Shown here: positions 33,899 through 49,280 of the stretch, one piece after another | Position numbering within the stretch: position 1 is the first letter of the stretch | Layout: each line of letters opens with the position of its first letter | Assembly (NCBI GenBank): GCA_030272155.1 | Contig: CP126201.1 | Coordinates: forward strand, 372,001-436,000 | Source: Tetradesmus obliquus | Taxonomy: Eukaryota; Chlorophyta; Chlorophyceae; Sphaeropleales; Scenedesmaceae | Length of the DNA: 64,000 nt | Direction: 5' to 3' | Made by a program: the position numbers and the translations under genes | The notes under the pieces: model-generated | Databases searched by the model: none | Told to the model about the DNA's origin: nothing | The model's input: the letters and a program-made list of their open reading frames with translations, nothing else

Positions 33899-34205
33899 CA
33901 GCAGCCGCACGGGTGCCATTGCTGGTGGTGTTGTTGGGGGTGTCTGCGGCGCTGCTGTGTTGGCTGCTGTGGCTTGGTGGTGCATTACTGGAGCCAAGAA
34001 GCGGCAGCAGCAGCAGCAGCAGTCAGTGCTGTGCAAGGATGTGCTGGCCACTAGCGCATCTGGATGCAGCTGGAATGGCGATGATGGCAGCAGCACCATC
34101 AGTGGCAGCACCAGTACAGGCAACCTCAAGTCTGTTGATGTTGTTATGCACGTCATCGAGGAGGATGCGGCGGCAGCAAAAGGAGGCAAGGTATTTGCTG
34201 CTTGA
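30230..34205 (+). CDS. Secreted, membrane-anchored PHB-depolymerase-type esterase
   Basis: Six exons: 30230-30413, 30693-30773, 31145-31338, 31997-32122, 32507-33143, 33373-34205; phases agree and give 684 residues. A signal peptide (MLAPAHAVVVLLLAAASH) is followed by GRYAHIYLPASYDG and PVWVHLHG, the usual start of the PHB depolymerase/feruloyl esterase alpha/beta-hydrolase fold. The nucleophile elbow is SGVSAGGMM (Ser202). QGTDDPSIAYN gives the acid (Asp258). HTTDFPHPG supplies the His (331 or 337). After residue ~345 comes an Ala/Lys/Ser-rich region, then one membrane span at about 588-612 and a 72-residue cytosolic tail. The family cleaves polyester or aromatic ester bonds; here a wall ester is likely but unproven. 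The usual His of HGTxD is Gln254. Intron acceptors of exons 3 and 5 are fed by CTG runs. Confidence 0.85.
31084..31141 (+). repeat. Intronic CTG run at 3' splice site of esterase exon 3
   Basis: About 19 CTG units end one codon short of the acceptor CCAG|GCGTG at 31145. The run is the only sequence between the likely branch region and the exon. Confidence 0.95.
31400..31692 (+). repeat. Three-unit echo array of esterase exon 3 end
   Basis: Blocks near 31405-31440, 31500-31558 and 31655-31692 copy the end of exon 3 (to 31338) with its donor, sharing 'tgaggccagtgatggccagg' or the shorter 'agtaccggc' plus GTGAG. Purine-rich 'ggcagggcagggcag' spacer separates them. A related echo of exon 4 ends at 32250. 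Confidence 0.9.
32183..32262 (+). repeat. Exon echo: esterase exon 4 end
   Basis: Copies the last ~65 bp of exon 4 (32058-32122) with donor GTGAGG, sharing 'cccaaacgactgcccatgg'. The frame is kept over most of its length (coding-like FIEKVIADLPKRLPMAPGK), so it could be spliced in frame if an acceptor were used. Confidence 0.93.
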
Positions 34206-36417
34206 GGCTGACAATTCGGCACGGTTATGGGATTGCTGAGTTGTCACCGGTTGCTGTTGTAGAGTGTTTCGGGTGATGTTGATGCTGCTGCACTTTACTG
34301 TACCTACACTTACAGGTTGAAGTAGTATGTCAGCTGCGGGTGCATGGGAGGCGCGCATTACGGGGTGGGGTGGAGGGGGAGGGGGGGGGGGGGGGGGGCG
34401 GTGCACATGTCTCGCACAGAGACCATACCTGGGCATGCTGCCAGCATGGCAGTACCATCAAAACTGAATAGGTAGATTAGGAGTCAGTTTTGCATGAATG
34501 GTATACTATGTTGCTTTTCAGTTGCCATTTGCACAAGTAGAAAGACAGCTGTGTCCCTGCACAGCACAACACATGCATAAGGTTACCTGGTTGAGGAGGT
34601 TTTATGTGCTTGCTGCAGCACCGTCTGCCTTTAGCAGGCTGTGTCCTGGCTAAGCTTGGCTGCCAGTGCAGCGGGGCCCTGCAGCTTGCTGTGCACCACA
34701 ACACTGGCGTCTACTGTCTTTTGTATGTATTGCCCTCCTCACACCAGTTAGTGCGCCGTGAGGCGTGACAGCTGGTGCAGCACAGGAGCCGCTCAACCAG
34801 GGTGCTGCCCTCAGGCACGCTCCAGCACGCACTGCTGGTAGCTGGCAGCATGGTGCCGCCCCCCAGGGGTGCACACAGTACCACCAACGCACGAATTGCC
34901 ACGCTGTCGTGAGCACTGCATGGGACTGGGCAGTCTTGCATGATGCATAAGCATCGCTGATGCAATTTTGATGCATGTCTTCAGATGCATGGTGTTGATG
35001 CTTGTCGCAGCTGCAGCTGGCCAGGCGCAGTCTTTGCAATGCCAGACAGGCAGGCTTGAGCCAAATGCGTGAGTTGTGGCGGTGAATATGTATCACTCCC
35101 AGTAGTGATTCACTAAGTGGGTGTGGCACTTCGTCATTCAGTTATGCAAAGATGCTGCAGTCCATGCCTTGATGTGCAGTGAACAGCGCATGTGGGCAGA
35201 CATCCGATGCACGGCCTAGGCTAGTCATCATGCATCTGCAGAGCGTGCAATGCACTTACTAAATAGCTGAAGAAATACAAGGTGTTTGCTGCAGAAGCGA
35301 ACATGCAACTTACTGATTGCCGCTTGTGCCTTGACCATCAAATGCTGAGCATCATGTTGCTAGCTGAGCACAAATTGCGGCACCACTCTGCTTGCACTGC
35401 ACTGCGTTGCACTGTAGCCGCATTACGCCTGCAAGGCTTTCTTCGAGAAGCGAGTGTTTGCTCCTGCTGACGCAGATTGCGTTCACCAGCAGTTGCTGGC
35501 TGCTGTGACCGTCACACTTTGCAGCATGGCAACCGTGTCCGGGTTTATTGCTGCTGTCATGGCAGGCGCAACTGTAAGTGTCAGCAACAAACTTGCGTGC
35601 CAGTTTTGTGCTGTTTCGTCGAGTGTAAAGAGACGGAAGTATGCAACTCCTGAATAACTGTTACCTGCAACTCTTCAGAATGTTCTAGTGCGCTTATCTG
35701 CAGTGCCAGGCCACGCCACGGCCCGCGTACGGTACGTGGCCGTAGCTACGCTGCTTTAGCAGCGCTGCCAACTCAGCTGACTGAGTTCTGGCAGAAACAC
35801 GTGCAGCTGAGTTCATCAGGACAGTGGGATCAAAATATACCTGCTACTTAAAGTGTTGGTCCCTGGACGCTGTGAGGCTCTCTGTGAACTTCACTTTTGG
35901 GTATGATCAGGCACAGCATACGCCAATGAGCCGGCTTTGCTGTCCACCCTAAAGTGCAAGTACATGCATGTAAAGATGTGTTTAAACTTCTACATGCCGA
36001 AGATATACGCTTGGTGACCCATGCCTGCCCAAGGCTGGTGCCTGTTGATTATCCCGTGTTCTTTGGATGCTTGCGCAGGCGAACACACTGTTCGTGCAGC
36101 TGAGCGTAAATAGAATCAAAACAGGGTTGTTCTCAGCCATGTTACAAGGCCTGGCGCTCGCATGTTGTGCTGTAGGCTCGGCATTGCTATTGGGCGGTCT
36201 GCGACCTTTTCCGCGTACATAGACCGCACAACCCATCACATGGTAGCAGCTGCGTGTGGCTTACATAATAGCTTTTGTATGTCAAACGGACATTTGCGCC
36301 GGCATCATACTCACAGCTTCTACCTACGGACGCTTCTGGCTGTGAATTCGCACTCTCTTGCCCTGTGCCATCATCATTTTCACAAGACCATCCAAAATGA
36401 CCTGATGTGGCGTCTGT
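34206..36417. other. Intergenic between esterase and GH16-like genes
   Basis: Nothing supportable. A G-run with one or two interruptions lies at about 34375-34398. The stretch 35700-35760 contains palindromic 'cgtacggtacgtggccgtagctacg'-like text. The GH16-like gene's promoter should be just above 36418. Confidence 0.45.
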
Positions 36418-41748
<5,331 letters not shown>

Positions 41749-42330
41749 GCAAGCGCACGAGCTATAGATTCGGGAGCGACAGGGAGTGCTAGGATGCGAA
41801 TTGCACAGCAGCAGCAGGCAGCCTGCTCTGCGCCCCTGAGCCCATGGCCCAGCAGCTGAGGCAGCAAGCACATGAGCTGTGGCAGCGACAGGAGGTGCCA
41901 TAGTGCCTGCAGGTGCACAAGCTTCGGGAGTGACAGGTGGTGCTAGAGTGTGAGCTGCACAGCAACAGCAGGCAGCCTGCTCCGCGCTTCTTGGCATGCG
42001 GCCGAGCTGCTGAGGCAGCAAATGGACAGGCAGTGACTGCTTTGGGAGTGCTAGAGTGCCAGCTGCACAGCAATTGCAAGCGGCCTGATGCGCGGCCCTG
42101 GGCACACGGCCCAGCTGCTGAGGCAGCAAGTGCATGACATTGTTTGAGCGACAGGGAGTGTTACAGTGCCAGGTGTTGAGAAAGGTTTCGCTTGAATGCT
42201 TGCAAGCAGGATAGCAATACAGCTGGCACGTATGACGGGTTCAGAGACATCAGGGTGATGATGTACAGCAACCATAGATGCCCCTGCTCTGCGCTGCTAG
42301 GCACGCGGCGCAGCTGCTGAGCTTTGTTTT
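41749..42330 (+). repeat. Four-unit echo array of GH16-like gene 3' end
   Basis: Units near 41815, 41966, 42080 and 42284 copy the last ~45 bp of the coding exon and stop (41703-41748), sharing 'ggcctgatgcgcggccctgg'-type text and 'cccagctgctgag'. Spacing is 115-205 bp. They form a tandem array in the 3' flank. Confidence 0.9.
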
Positions 42331-45300
42331 GGAGCGTCTGGACAAGCATTGAGGCAGCTGGGCGTGCTTTGCTGTAGGTGCATGCACTTTGGCATTGCTG
42401 GACGTGCTTTGAAGCAACTGGGCGTGGTAGAATAGCTGCACATGTTGTTGGATTGCTGCATATGCTACGAATTTACTGCAACTTCCCTATGCTGCGGGCA
42501 AGCGAGTCGCAGCCAGTTGCAGCGTTGAGAGTGCAGCAACCGAGGTGTTGCGCACTGCAGTCCAGCTGCTAGCTCGGAAAGCATCTCTGTGCAACATTAT
42601 ATACAGATGCATCAGGAAACCTCAGGTTTGTGCTTGCTTGGCAGGGAAGAACTGCAGGCTGCGTGGCAACTGTTCAAGACGCTGGCACAGGTGGCACACG
42701 CACAGTGTGCAACAGCACCATTGCGCAGCAGCCATTGAATGCATGCACTGCTGCAGGTGATTCAACTGTTTTGTCCATGTGGACAGCATGCATGTTCAGG
42801 GTTAGGCCCTGCTTAAAATTTGGCCCAGGCGTTGCTCAGGGCTCAAATATCAGGCCCTGCTTGATATTTGCCTAGGCGTTGCTGAGGGCTAGGGTCAACA
42901 GCCGGGTGAGGGTGAGGGTCACATCTAGGTTGTGAGCGGTTTTTGGTTTGTTTTGCAACTTCGGCTGATTAAGCTGCATCGCAGCTGCCATGCAAACCCG
43001 TTCAAAGAATGTATGTGTGACGATATTGGCTTGCATCTGCATGCGGCCATTTTGAAACAGCATACATCTCGTTTGGCTGTGCTGATCTGTGTGGCAGCCA
43101 GCACCAGCAACTTGCTGAGGGTCAGGCTGCATTGAACACCTGCCTGGTCAGCACATCGAGGCATACCTTTCTGAGGGCTGCACGGCTGAGAGCTCGTCAC
43201 AACAGCAGCAACTCGCTGACAGAGTGACAGAATCCTAAGTGCTGGGACTGCTGCAACACCATTCCAGTGTTTGCACTGCATCTGCGGCGCTGTCAACCTT
43301 GCATGGCATCAAGAGCGCATTGCTGTTATGCAGATGCTGCTGCTGGATGCATCTGCTGCTGGCTTTCATGATCATGTTGACGATGATGATTGCTACCAGT
43401 TGAATTTAGCCTATGGCCATTGGCACCGCACCCAACTCTGTTTTGCGGAGTTCGCTAGTTCCTACCATCACTGTGTTTTCTGACATGATCATGATGAGCG
43501 TCCAGCCTCAGCAACTCCAGGAGGGAATGAAGAGAATGATCGTGCATTGTTTTGTGGCCCGTGTTTGAGGGACCTTTGAACAACGAGGTTGCAGTAGGTG
43601 TTAGCGTTGTACGGTGCTCATGGCATGCCCTTAACAGCAGCGTTGTACGGTGCACATGGCATGATCTTGACAGCACTGCTGTACGATGAGCTTCGCTACT
43701 GCATTCATGGTGCAGAGGCCAGCCAGAAACTGTGGTGAAACCCAGCCGATGATGCATCTTGTGTAGCCATCTGTGCAGCATGCAAGAACCTGCTTTAGTT
43801 GCCCCTTTTGGGGGGGTTGCCATTCCAACATTGCTTGGCAGTAGTTCAAGGCAAGCAGCAGCACCACATCTTGAACAGAACCGATTCTGCACCAGGTGAA
43901 TGCCAAGCACATCAGCAACTGGTCTGCAATTATGAATTATGGTTCAACCTGTGAGCTGCCACGATGTGCTTCTGCACAGCAAGCTAATGACTGTTTTCAG
44001 CTGCAGCTGCTGCAACAGCAGTTTCATACAACATGGTACAGTGCGGCTGAGCTGGGAGCTGCACAAGCACGTAGACGCCCTGCTGATGCCAAGGGGGGGG
44101 GGGAGTAAGCATGTGGTAGGGATGCCTCTGTGGCAGCAGCGCAGTACGGTGCCTTTTTAGGAGAGAGAACTCTGTTTGCATGAAGGCACTGTTGGAAGGC
44201 CAACTGCATTCTGCATGGCACTGCAGTACTGTTGCTAGTGTGCCTGGCCCTCTGCAGCTGCAGATGGCCAGGCTGCTGCTGCAGTGTGCAGCACTGCAGC
44301 AGCAACATGTGCGTGCATACTGGCAAGTATCCAGGTACACTGGAGACACAGCTGAATGTTGGTTTGTACTTCTGGCTTTCTGATGGTGTTCTCTGAACGG
44401 ATTGATGCATACTCACTTCATACTCTTTGCATCAATCGGCTGCAACGTGACGGAGTTCTCCCTGGTGACAAGAGCAAGGGCGATCGCATTCGGGTTGTTT
44501 GGGGCCAGGGTAGACGTAACATCAAGCTCGTCGTGTAGTAAGTCATGGAGATGCAGCAATGCTTGAGGGCAGTGGCGTCTTGCCCAAGCACGGCGGCATC
44601 AGCTGTGGCGCAGGCCCTGTGCAGTGGCACTGCCACAGTGGGCCAGGCTGGCACCACTCCGGGGAACTTCCATGTGACCAAACGTCTCCTCTGCTCCATG
44701 CACCCAGAACTGGACCAGTACAACTTCCACAGCAGCGGCTCCGAGCAGCACAGACCCCGTGGAGGCAATCCCCGAAACACCCTATACGATTTGACTTGAC
44801 GGAGTGTTGACCAAAGCACTGACCAGAACGGGGCAAATCCTTGACGTGAACCTATGCCAGCATAAAACTTTCAAAATGGTTATTTAAAGCAAATGTGTGC
44901 ACCTGCGTACTGCCAGAGATGCAGCTGAAGCGGCCTCGTGCGTGGTGAGGCTGTTATCAAAGATCTGCTGCGATTGCTGCGTTGAAAATGCATTAGTTTA
45001 ATCCTCATCAGCTGTCATATCTTACATTTCATGTAAAAGGAGTTTAAAATGCGTCAAAGCAGGGGTCGAACCATGCAAACGTGCTGGTAACCCGTCCCCT
45101 GCTGTTGTAACCAGCATCGCGCATATGACGCAGCAGTATATCGTGCGCCATGATCATCAGCCATTCTACGTTCGTCTAGCATTGTTTGATTACCGACAAA
45201 CAGTATTGAATTATGAGCCAAAGCAGTAACCTTGAAGGTGGCAATACCAGTGGTCGTCTAGCTCACTTGTGCTGGCTCGCAGCTTGTTCCTTCAGTCAAG

Positions 45301-45423
45301 ATCAATGTTGCTTTTAAAGGAAGTACATTAGGCAACTGCACTGCAGTTGTGCCGGTGGTATCTGATTACAAGTTTGTAGCCTACAGTCTGAAAGGCCAGC
45401 CTGCCCACCTGGCAGGTGCAGCC
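42331..45423. other. Intergenic between GH16-like and coiled-coil genes
   Basis: No supportable gene. Around 42802-42885 two ~45 bp copies share 'aggccctgctt' and 'cgttgctcagggct'. Near 44430-44790 there are plus-strand frames with C/G-ending codons, but no splice-consistent model or domain. An inverted repeat lies at 45058-45103. Confidence 0.45.
45058..45103. other. Perfect 8-bp inverted repeat with B-box-like loop
   Basis: 'agcagggg' at 45058-45065 pairs perfectly with 'cccctgct' at 45096-45103 across a 30-nt loop. On the minus strand the 3' side reads GGTTCGACCCC, which resembles a tRNA B box (GGTTCGANNCC). The element is too short for a tRNA, and no cloverleaf could be drawn, so it is recorded only as a structural motif. 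Confidence 0.45.
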
Positions 45424-46176
45424 ATGCCCAACTCGACAGTGGCGCCACGAAGGGATAGAGTAGCGGAGCTTAAGCGAGCCTTGGCCCTGAAACAAGCCAA
45501 GGTGAGAGCTGCGCGCCATGCCTGAAATAGTACTGTTGCACACTGCTGCTGTGACGTTCGCACGCGCCTGTCGCAGATCGCAATGCATTCAAGGCAGTGA
45601 CACAAGCCGCAGTCGGGCAAGCATATGCGATTGCCATGGGATGTCATGATCGCGTTGCTTACTCCCGTATCCCAAGGTCGCTGCGACAAATGCACAGCAG
45701 CCAGCACAAACGGTGGCAGGTCACTCAGACCTAACCACACTGCTTGGTTCTGTTGCGAATTCGCAGGTGCAGCAGCTGCAGGCAAAGCAGCAGCAGCTGC
45801 GGGCACGTGAGGCAGTAATGCTCCAGATGCTTGAAGAGCAGGACCGCAGCTTGCACCACCTGGCACTGCAGATGCTGCAGGAGGATGCAGCCCAGCAGCA
45901 GCAGCAGCAGCCAGCAACAGCAGCAGCAGCAGCCGCGGCAGCAGCAGCCAACAGCTGTGCAGCGTCCACACAAGCCTCAACAGGCACCTCTGACCACCTG
46001 TGCACAGCAGCAGCAGCAGCAGCAGCAGTGGAAGCAGCGGAAGCAGCAGCAGCGGCTGACAGCGCTGCTGCCGGCTGCATCGCCAAAGCCCTCATGGCTG
46101 ATGTGCGCTCATATGAGCTGCTGCAGCAGCTGGGGCCCTGGCCTGCGCCAGCCAGCCAGCAGCAGCGCGAACACTC

Positions 46177-46218
<42 letters not shown>

Positions 46219-49200
46219 TGCAGCACCCTCCCAAGACCGCCTGCTCATCCTCAGCATCCAAGACTGGCGGGAGGTGGCCACCACATGCCAGGATGCAGCA
46301 GCGCGCGTCAGCCGCATGTCAGTGGCCCAGCTGGCAAGGCAGATGCGCAGCAAGACGATGCCGCTGGCATACCTGCTGCACGCTGGCAAGGGCTGCGCGC
46401 CAGGCAGCTCTGCACTGCCCGGCAGCAGCCTGGCTGCGGCTGTGGAGGACTACACGAAGTTTGTGTCGCTGCTGCATAGTGTGGCTGACGAGCAGTGCCT
46501 GCAGATGTGCTGGTGAGCATTGGTAGGGGTACTGAAAGGCAGTTTGGTGATGCTGTTGGCAGAGAGGCTGCATTTTGCATGCGGTCAAAGATGCGGCTAC
46601 CACATGTACATGAGCTGGTCATCCTGTATGTGTGAGGGTGGGCTGCCTGCATTGAATGGCAGCGCATAGATGGACAACATAGGCCTGACAGTGCTGCGCA
46701 GCAGAACTGTGCGGGTGGTTGGGGCTTTACAAATGGGCTGCTGCAATGTGCTTCTGCATTCTGAATGCAGGACGCCTAGCTTAGTGTATCAAGTGCTGTT
46801 CTAAGCCATGATTGCTGCTGCTGCTGCTGCTGGTGCTGCTGCTACTGCTGCCTGCAGCATTAACTTGGAGACCCTGCAGGAACAGCAGGCTCCAGACGGC
46901 TTGTGGGAGCAGGTGAGTGCGGTTGGCCCAGCATAGCCGAGAGCAGAACTGCTGCGCTGCAGAGACAGCGTATTCCTATTCCTAAGATATCAGCAGTAGC
47001 AGCAGGTTCTGCATTAGTATCAGCAGCGGAAGCGGTAGTGCACTCTTTCTACCTCTTGACTGCCCATTACCCCAGACCTGGATGCTCACACCAGCATGCA
47101 AGCCCAACTCGCAAACCAACGTCAGGGCTTACACGCACATTCACTGCACAGGGTCTACCCGTTTCCCCTACTACCCCTGTCCCCCTGACCTTGCATCTTT
47201 TCACCTGCTGCACCTGTGACAACACTGCTGCGGCTGCCGCACTGCTCCTGTGCAGGTGGCAGCGCAGATGACCCTCAGCCAGCAGCAGCAGGCCACCATG
47301 GCAGCAGCCTTTGAGGTGTACGATGCAGCGCGGCGGCCTGTGGTGCAGCAGGTGCACACGCTGGCTGAGCAGCTGCATGCAAAGCTGGGGCTGCTGGGTG
47401 GACAGCAGGTGCGTGTGTAGAGAGAGGTGTAAGGAGAGGTGTTGGTTTGGATTTGAAGGGACGCAATCAGGGTTGCAACGTCGCTTAATAGGTGATTCCT
47501 GTATAGCGCCACACCAAAACAGCTGGGGCTGCTGGGTGGCGCACAGGTGTGTGTGTAGATATCACATGCTTTTTTGCAGCTGATAGAGCCCAGTCAGGGT
47601 TGCAACACATCGGGATAGGTTATGCGTGTATGCCTGATGGCATCTACTTGGGGCTGCTGGGTGGCGCACAGGTGTGTGTGTAGATATCACATGCTTTGTT
47701 GCAGTTGGTAGGGCCAGTCAGGGTTGCAACACAACGGGATAGGTTATGCGTGCATGCCTGCTGGCTTACTACTTGGTCGTTGCTCATCCTTTTACCACAG
47801 TGCTTTGACAACTGCCAGAATCGCATCACTTACTTTTGCATTGATTCACACCGACCGCAAATATCTAGGATGTCTGTACTGCACATCATCAACACAGCAG
47901 CCGCCAGTCACTCAACACAAACCTTCGTTTGTCACTGTCGTTCTCAGCTACCGCATTCGCCAGCTATTGTGCTGGAGTGCTCACATGCAAGTATCCACTA
48001 TGTCAACAACTCGTCTGCTGAGATAATGCGTCAATGAACAGGCTGGGCCTGCTGGGTGGTGTGCAGGGTGGCTGGGCGCCAGGCGTGTATGACCTGTCCA
48101 CAGGCATTGGAACTAAACAAACTTTGATTGAATCCTTGAGGAAGTGAGCTATTAGGTGCCATTCTGTTGTGCAGGGCGGCTGGGCGCCAGGTGTGTATGA
48201 CCTGCCCACAGCCAAGGAGGCTGATGGCCTGCTGCAGCAGATGTCACGCTGCACGACGCAAATGCGGGAGCTGTCGCGGCGCCTTGTGTGGTGAGTGGGC
48301 TCAGCAGCAGCTATGTGTTGCTGTGCGTAGGTTGGTAGGTTTGACATCACTTGGTAGTGCGGCAGGCGACATGCTAGTGCCGAAGGGTGCAGGGGTCAAG
48401 GCAGCTGCAGGTGCATAGGTGGAACCGCTGGCTGAGACAGAACGCAACTACAGCAGTTTGCTGACGGCAGCAGAAGTGCGGCAAAGTGCTGCTGCTGCTG
48501 CTGGTGGTGGTGGCGCGCTTGCCAGACAGCCATTGTAAGTACAGCCGACCAACTCTGCCGCCGCCGCCGCCGCTGCTGCCGCTGCTGCTGCTGCTCCTGC
48601 TGCCGCAGGACGTTTCTGAAAAACATTGACATTGAGCAGAGCGCCGTCTCCGTAGTGGCTTCATGGCCCTTCTGGACACAGCCAGTACCCAGTGAGTGGC
48701 AGCAGCAGCAGCTGCAGCCGCAGCTAATGGTGCTGCCTGTGGTTTAGGTGCTGCTGAGCACCTTGTGGGTTGCTATGCATGACAACTGTTACCTGCACCT
48801 GCAACTGCAGCTGTAGTTCATGCAAGTGACCCACTTCCTGCAAGTGACGACTTCTTCTTGTGTGCTAGGGCAGCACCTCTGCGTGCTTACGCATGCATTG
48901 CTGCAGATGCGTAACACTTGCAAACACAACTGCTGGCGCCAGCAATGCAGCATGCCATGCTGCAATTGCAATTGCAAATGCTACAATGCTGCAGCTAAGC
49001 CTGCCATTTGTCAACTGCCTCAGCGTGCTGCTGCTGCAGTAGGCACATGTCAGCATAGGGACTGGAACGCCCATGAGACTAGCTTGAGCAGGCTCGCCTG
49101 CATTCTATCGCTTAACATGAAACGTGACAAGTAGCTGCTGCCGTGTTCTGCTGCCGTGTGCTGCTGTGCACAGTCTGTGAGCAGGTGGCACGCTTCCACA

Positions 49201-49280
49201 ACCAGCGCAAGCTGCCTGCGGCAACCACACAGGGGGAGGGAGCCGCGTGGTTCAGCGCATCGCAGCCAGTGCTAGCATGA
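45424..49280 (+). CDS. Gln/Ala-rich coiled-coil protein, function unknown
   Basis: Seven exons: 45424-45501, 45767-46512, 46858-46912, 47256-47408, 48175-48290, 48609-48691, 49174-49280; phases agree and give 445 residues. The start reads RRDRVAELKRALALKQAK and runs into a Gln-rich heptad region (about residues 10-70), a coiled coil that resembles a leucine zipper without a full basic region. Poly-Gln and poly-Ala stretches follow (70-170). A conserved-looking helical part contains LLILSIQDWREVATTC and VAQLARQMRSKTMPLAYLL. The end has FLKNIDIEQSAVSVVASWPFW, then EQVARFHNQRKL. This tail style occurs in some algal bZIP-like proteins, which is only a resemblance. An upstream exon with the basic region may be missing, since the frame is open before the ATG. 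Introns 4-5 carry echoes of exon 4 and exon 5. Confidence 0.68.
47385..48115 (+). repeat. Echo array of coiled-coil gene exon 4 end and exon 5 start
   Basis: 47520-47640 and 47648-47770 are ~125-bp tandem copies that each contain the exon 4 end (true end 47408, 'ctggggctgctgggtgg') plus intron text ('ggataggttatgcgtg', 'cagtcagggttgcaacac'). 48043-48107 fuses a copy of the exon 4 end to a copy of the exon 5 start ('ggctgggcgccaggcgtgta'). Confidence 0.92.

Noticed and set aside
44430-44800. Argonaute/PIWI-like fragment near 44.5 kb
   Set aside because: Some C/G-rich codons and a 'TTPGNFHVT'-like string gave that impression, but no PIWI motif, catalytic residues or exon structure could be found.
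45058-45103. tRNA gene
   Set aside because: A B-box-like sequence is present, but the element is about 46 nt and no cloverleaf or A box can be drawn.
45424-45840. bZIP transcription factor
   Set aside because: The heptad region fits a zipper, but the DNA-binding basic region (N-x7-R) is not visible in the modelled exons, so the name was not used.
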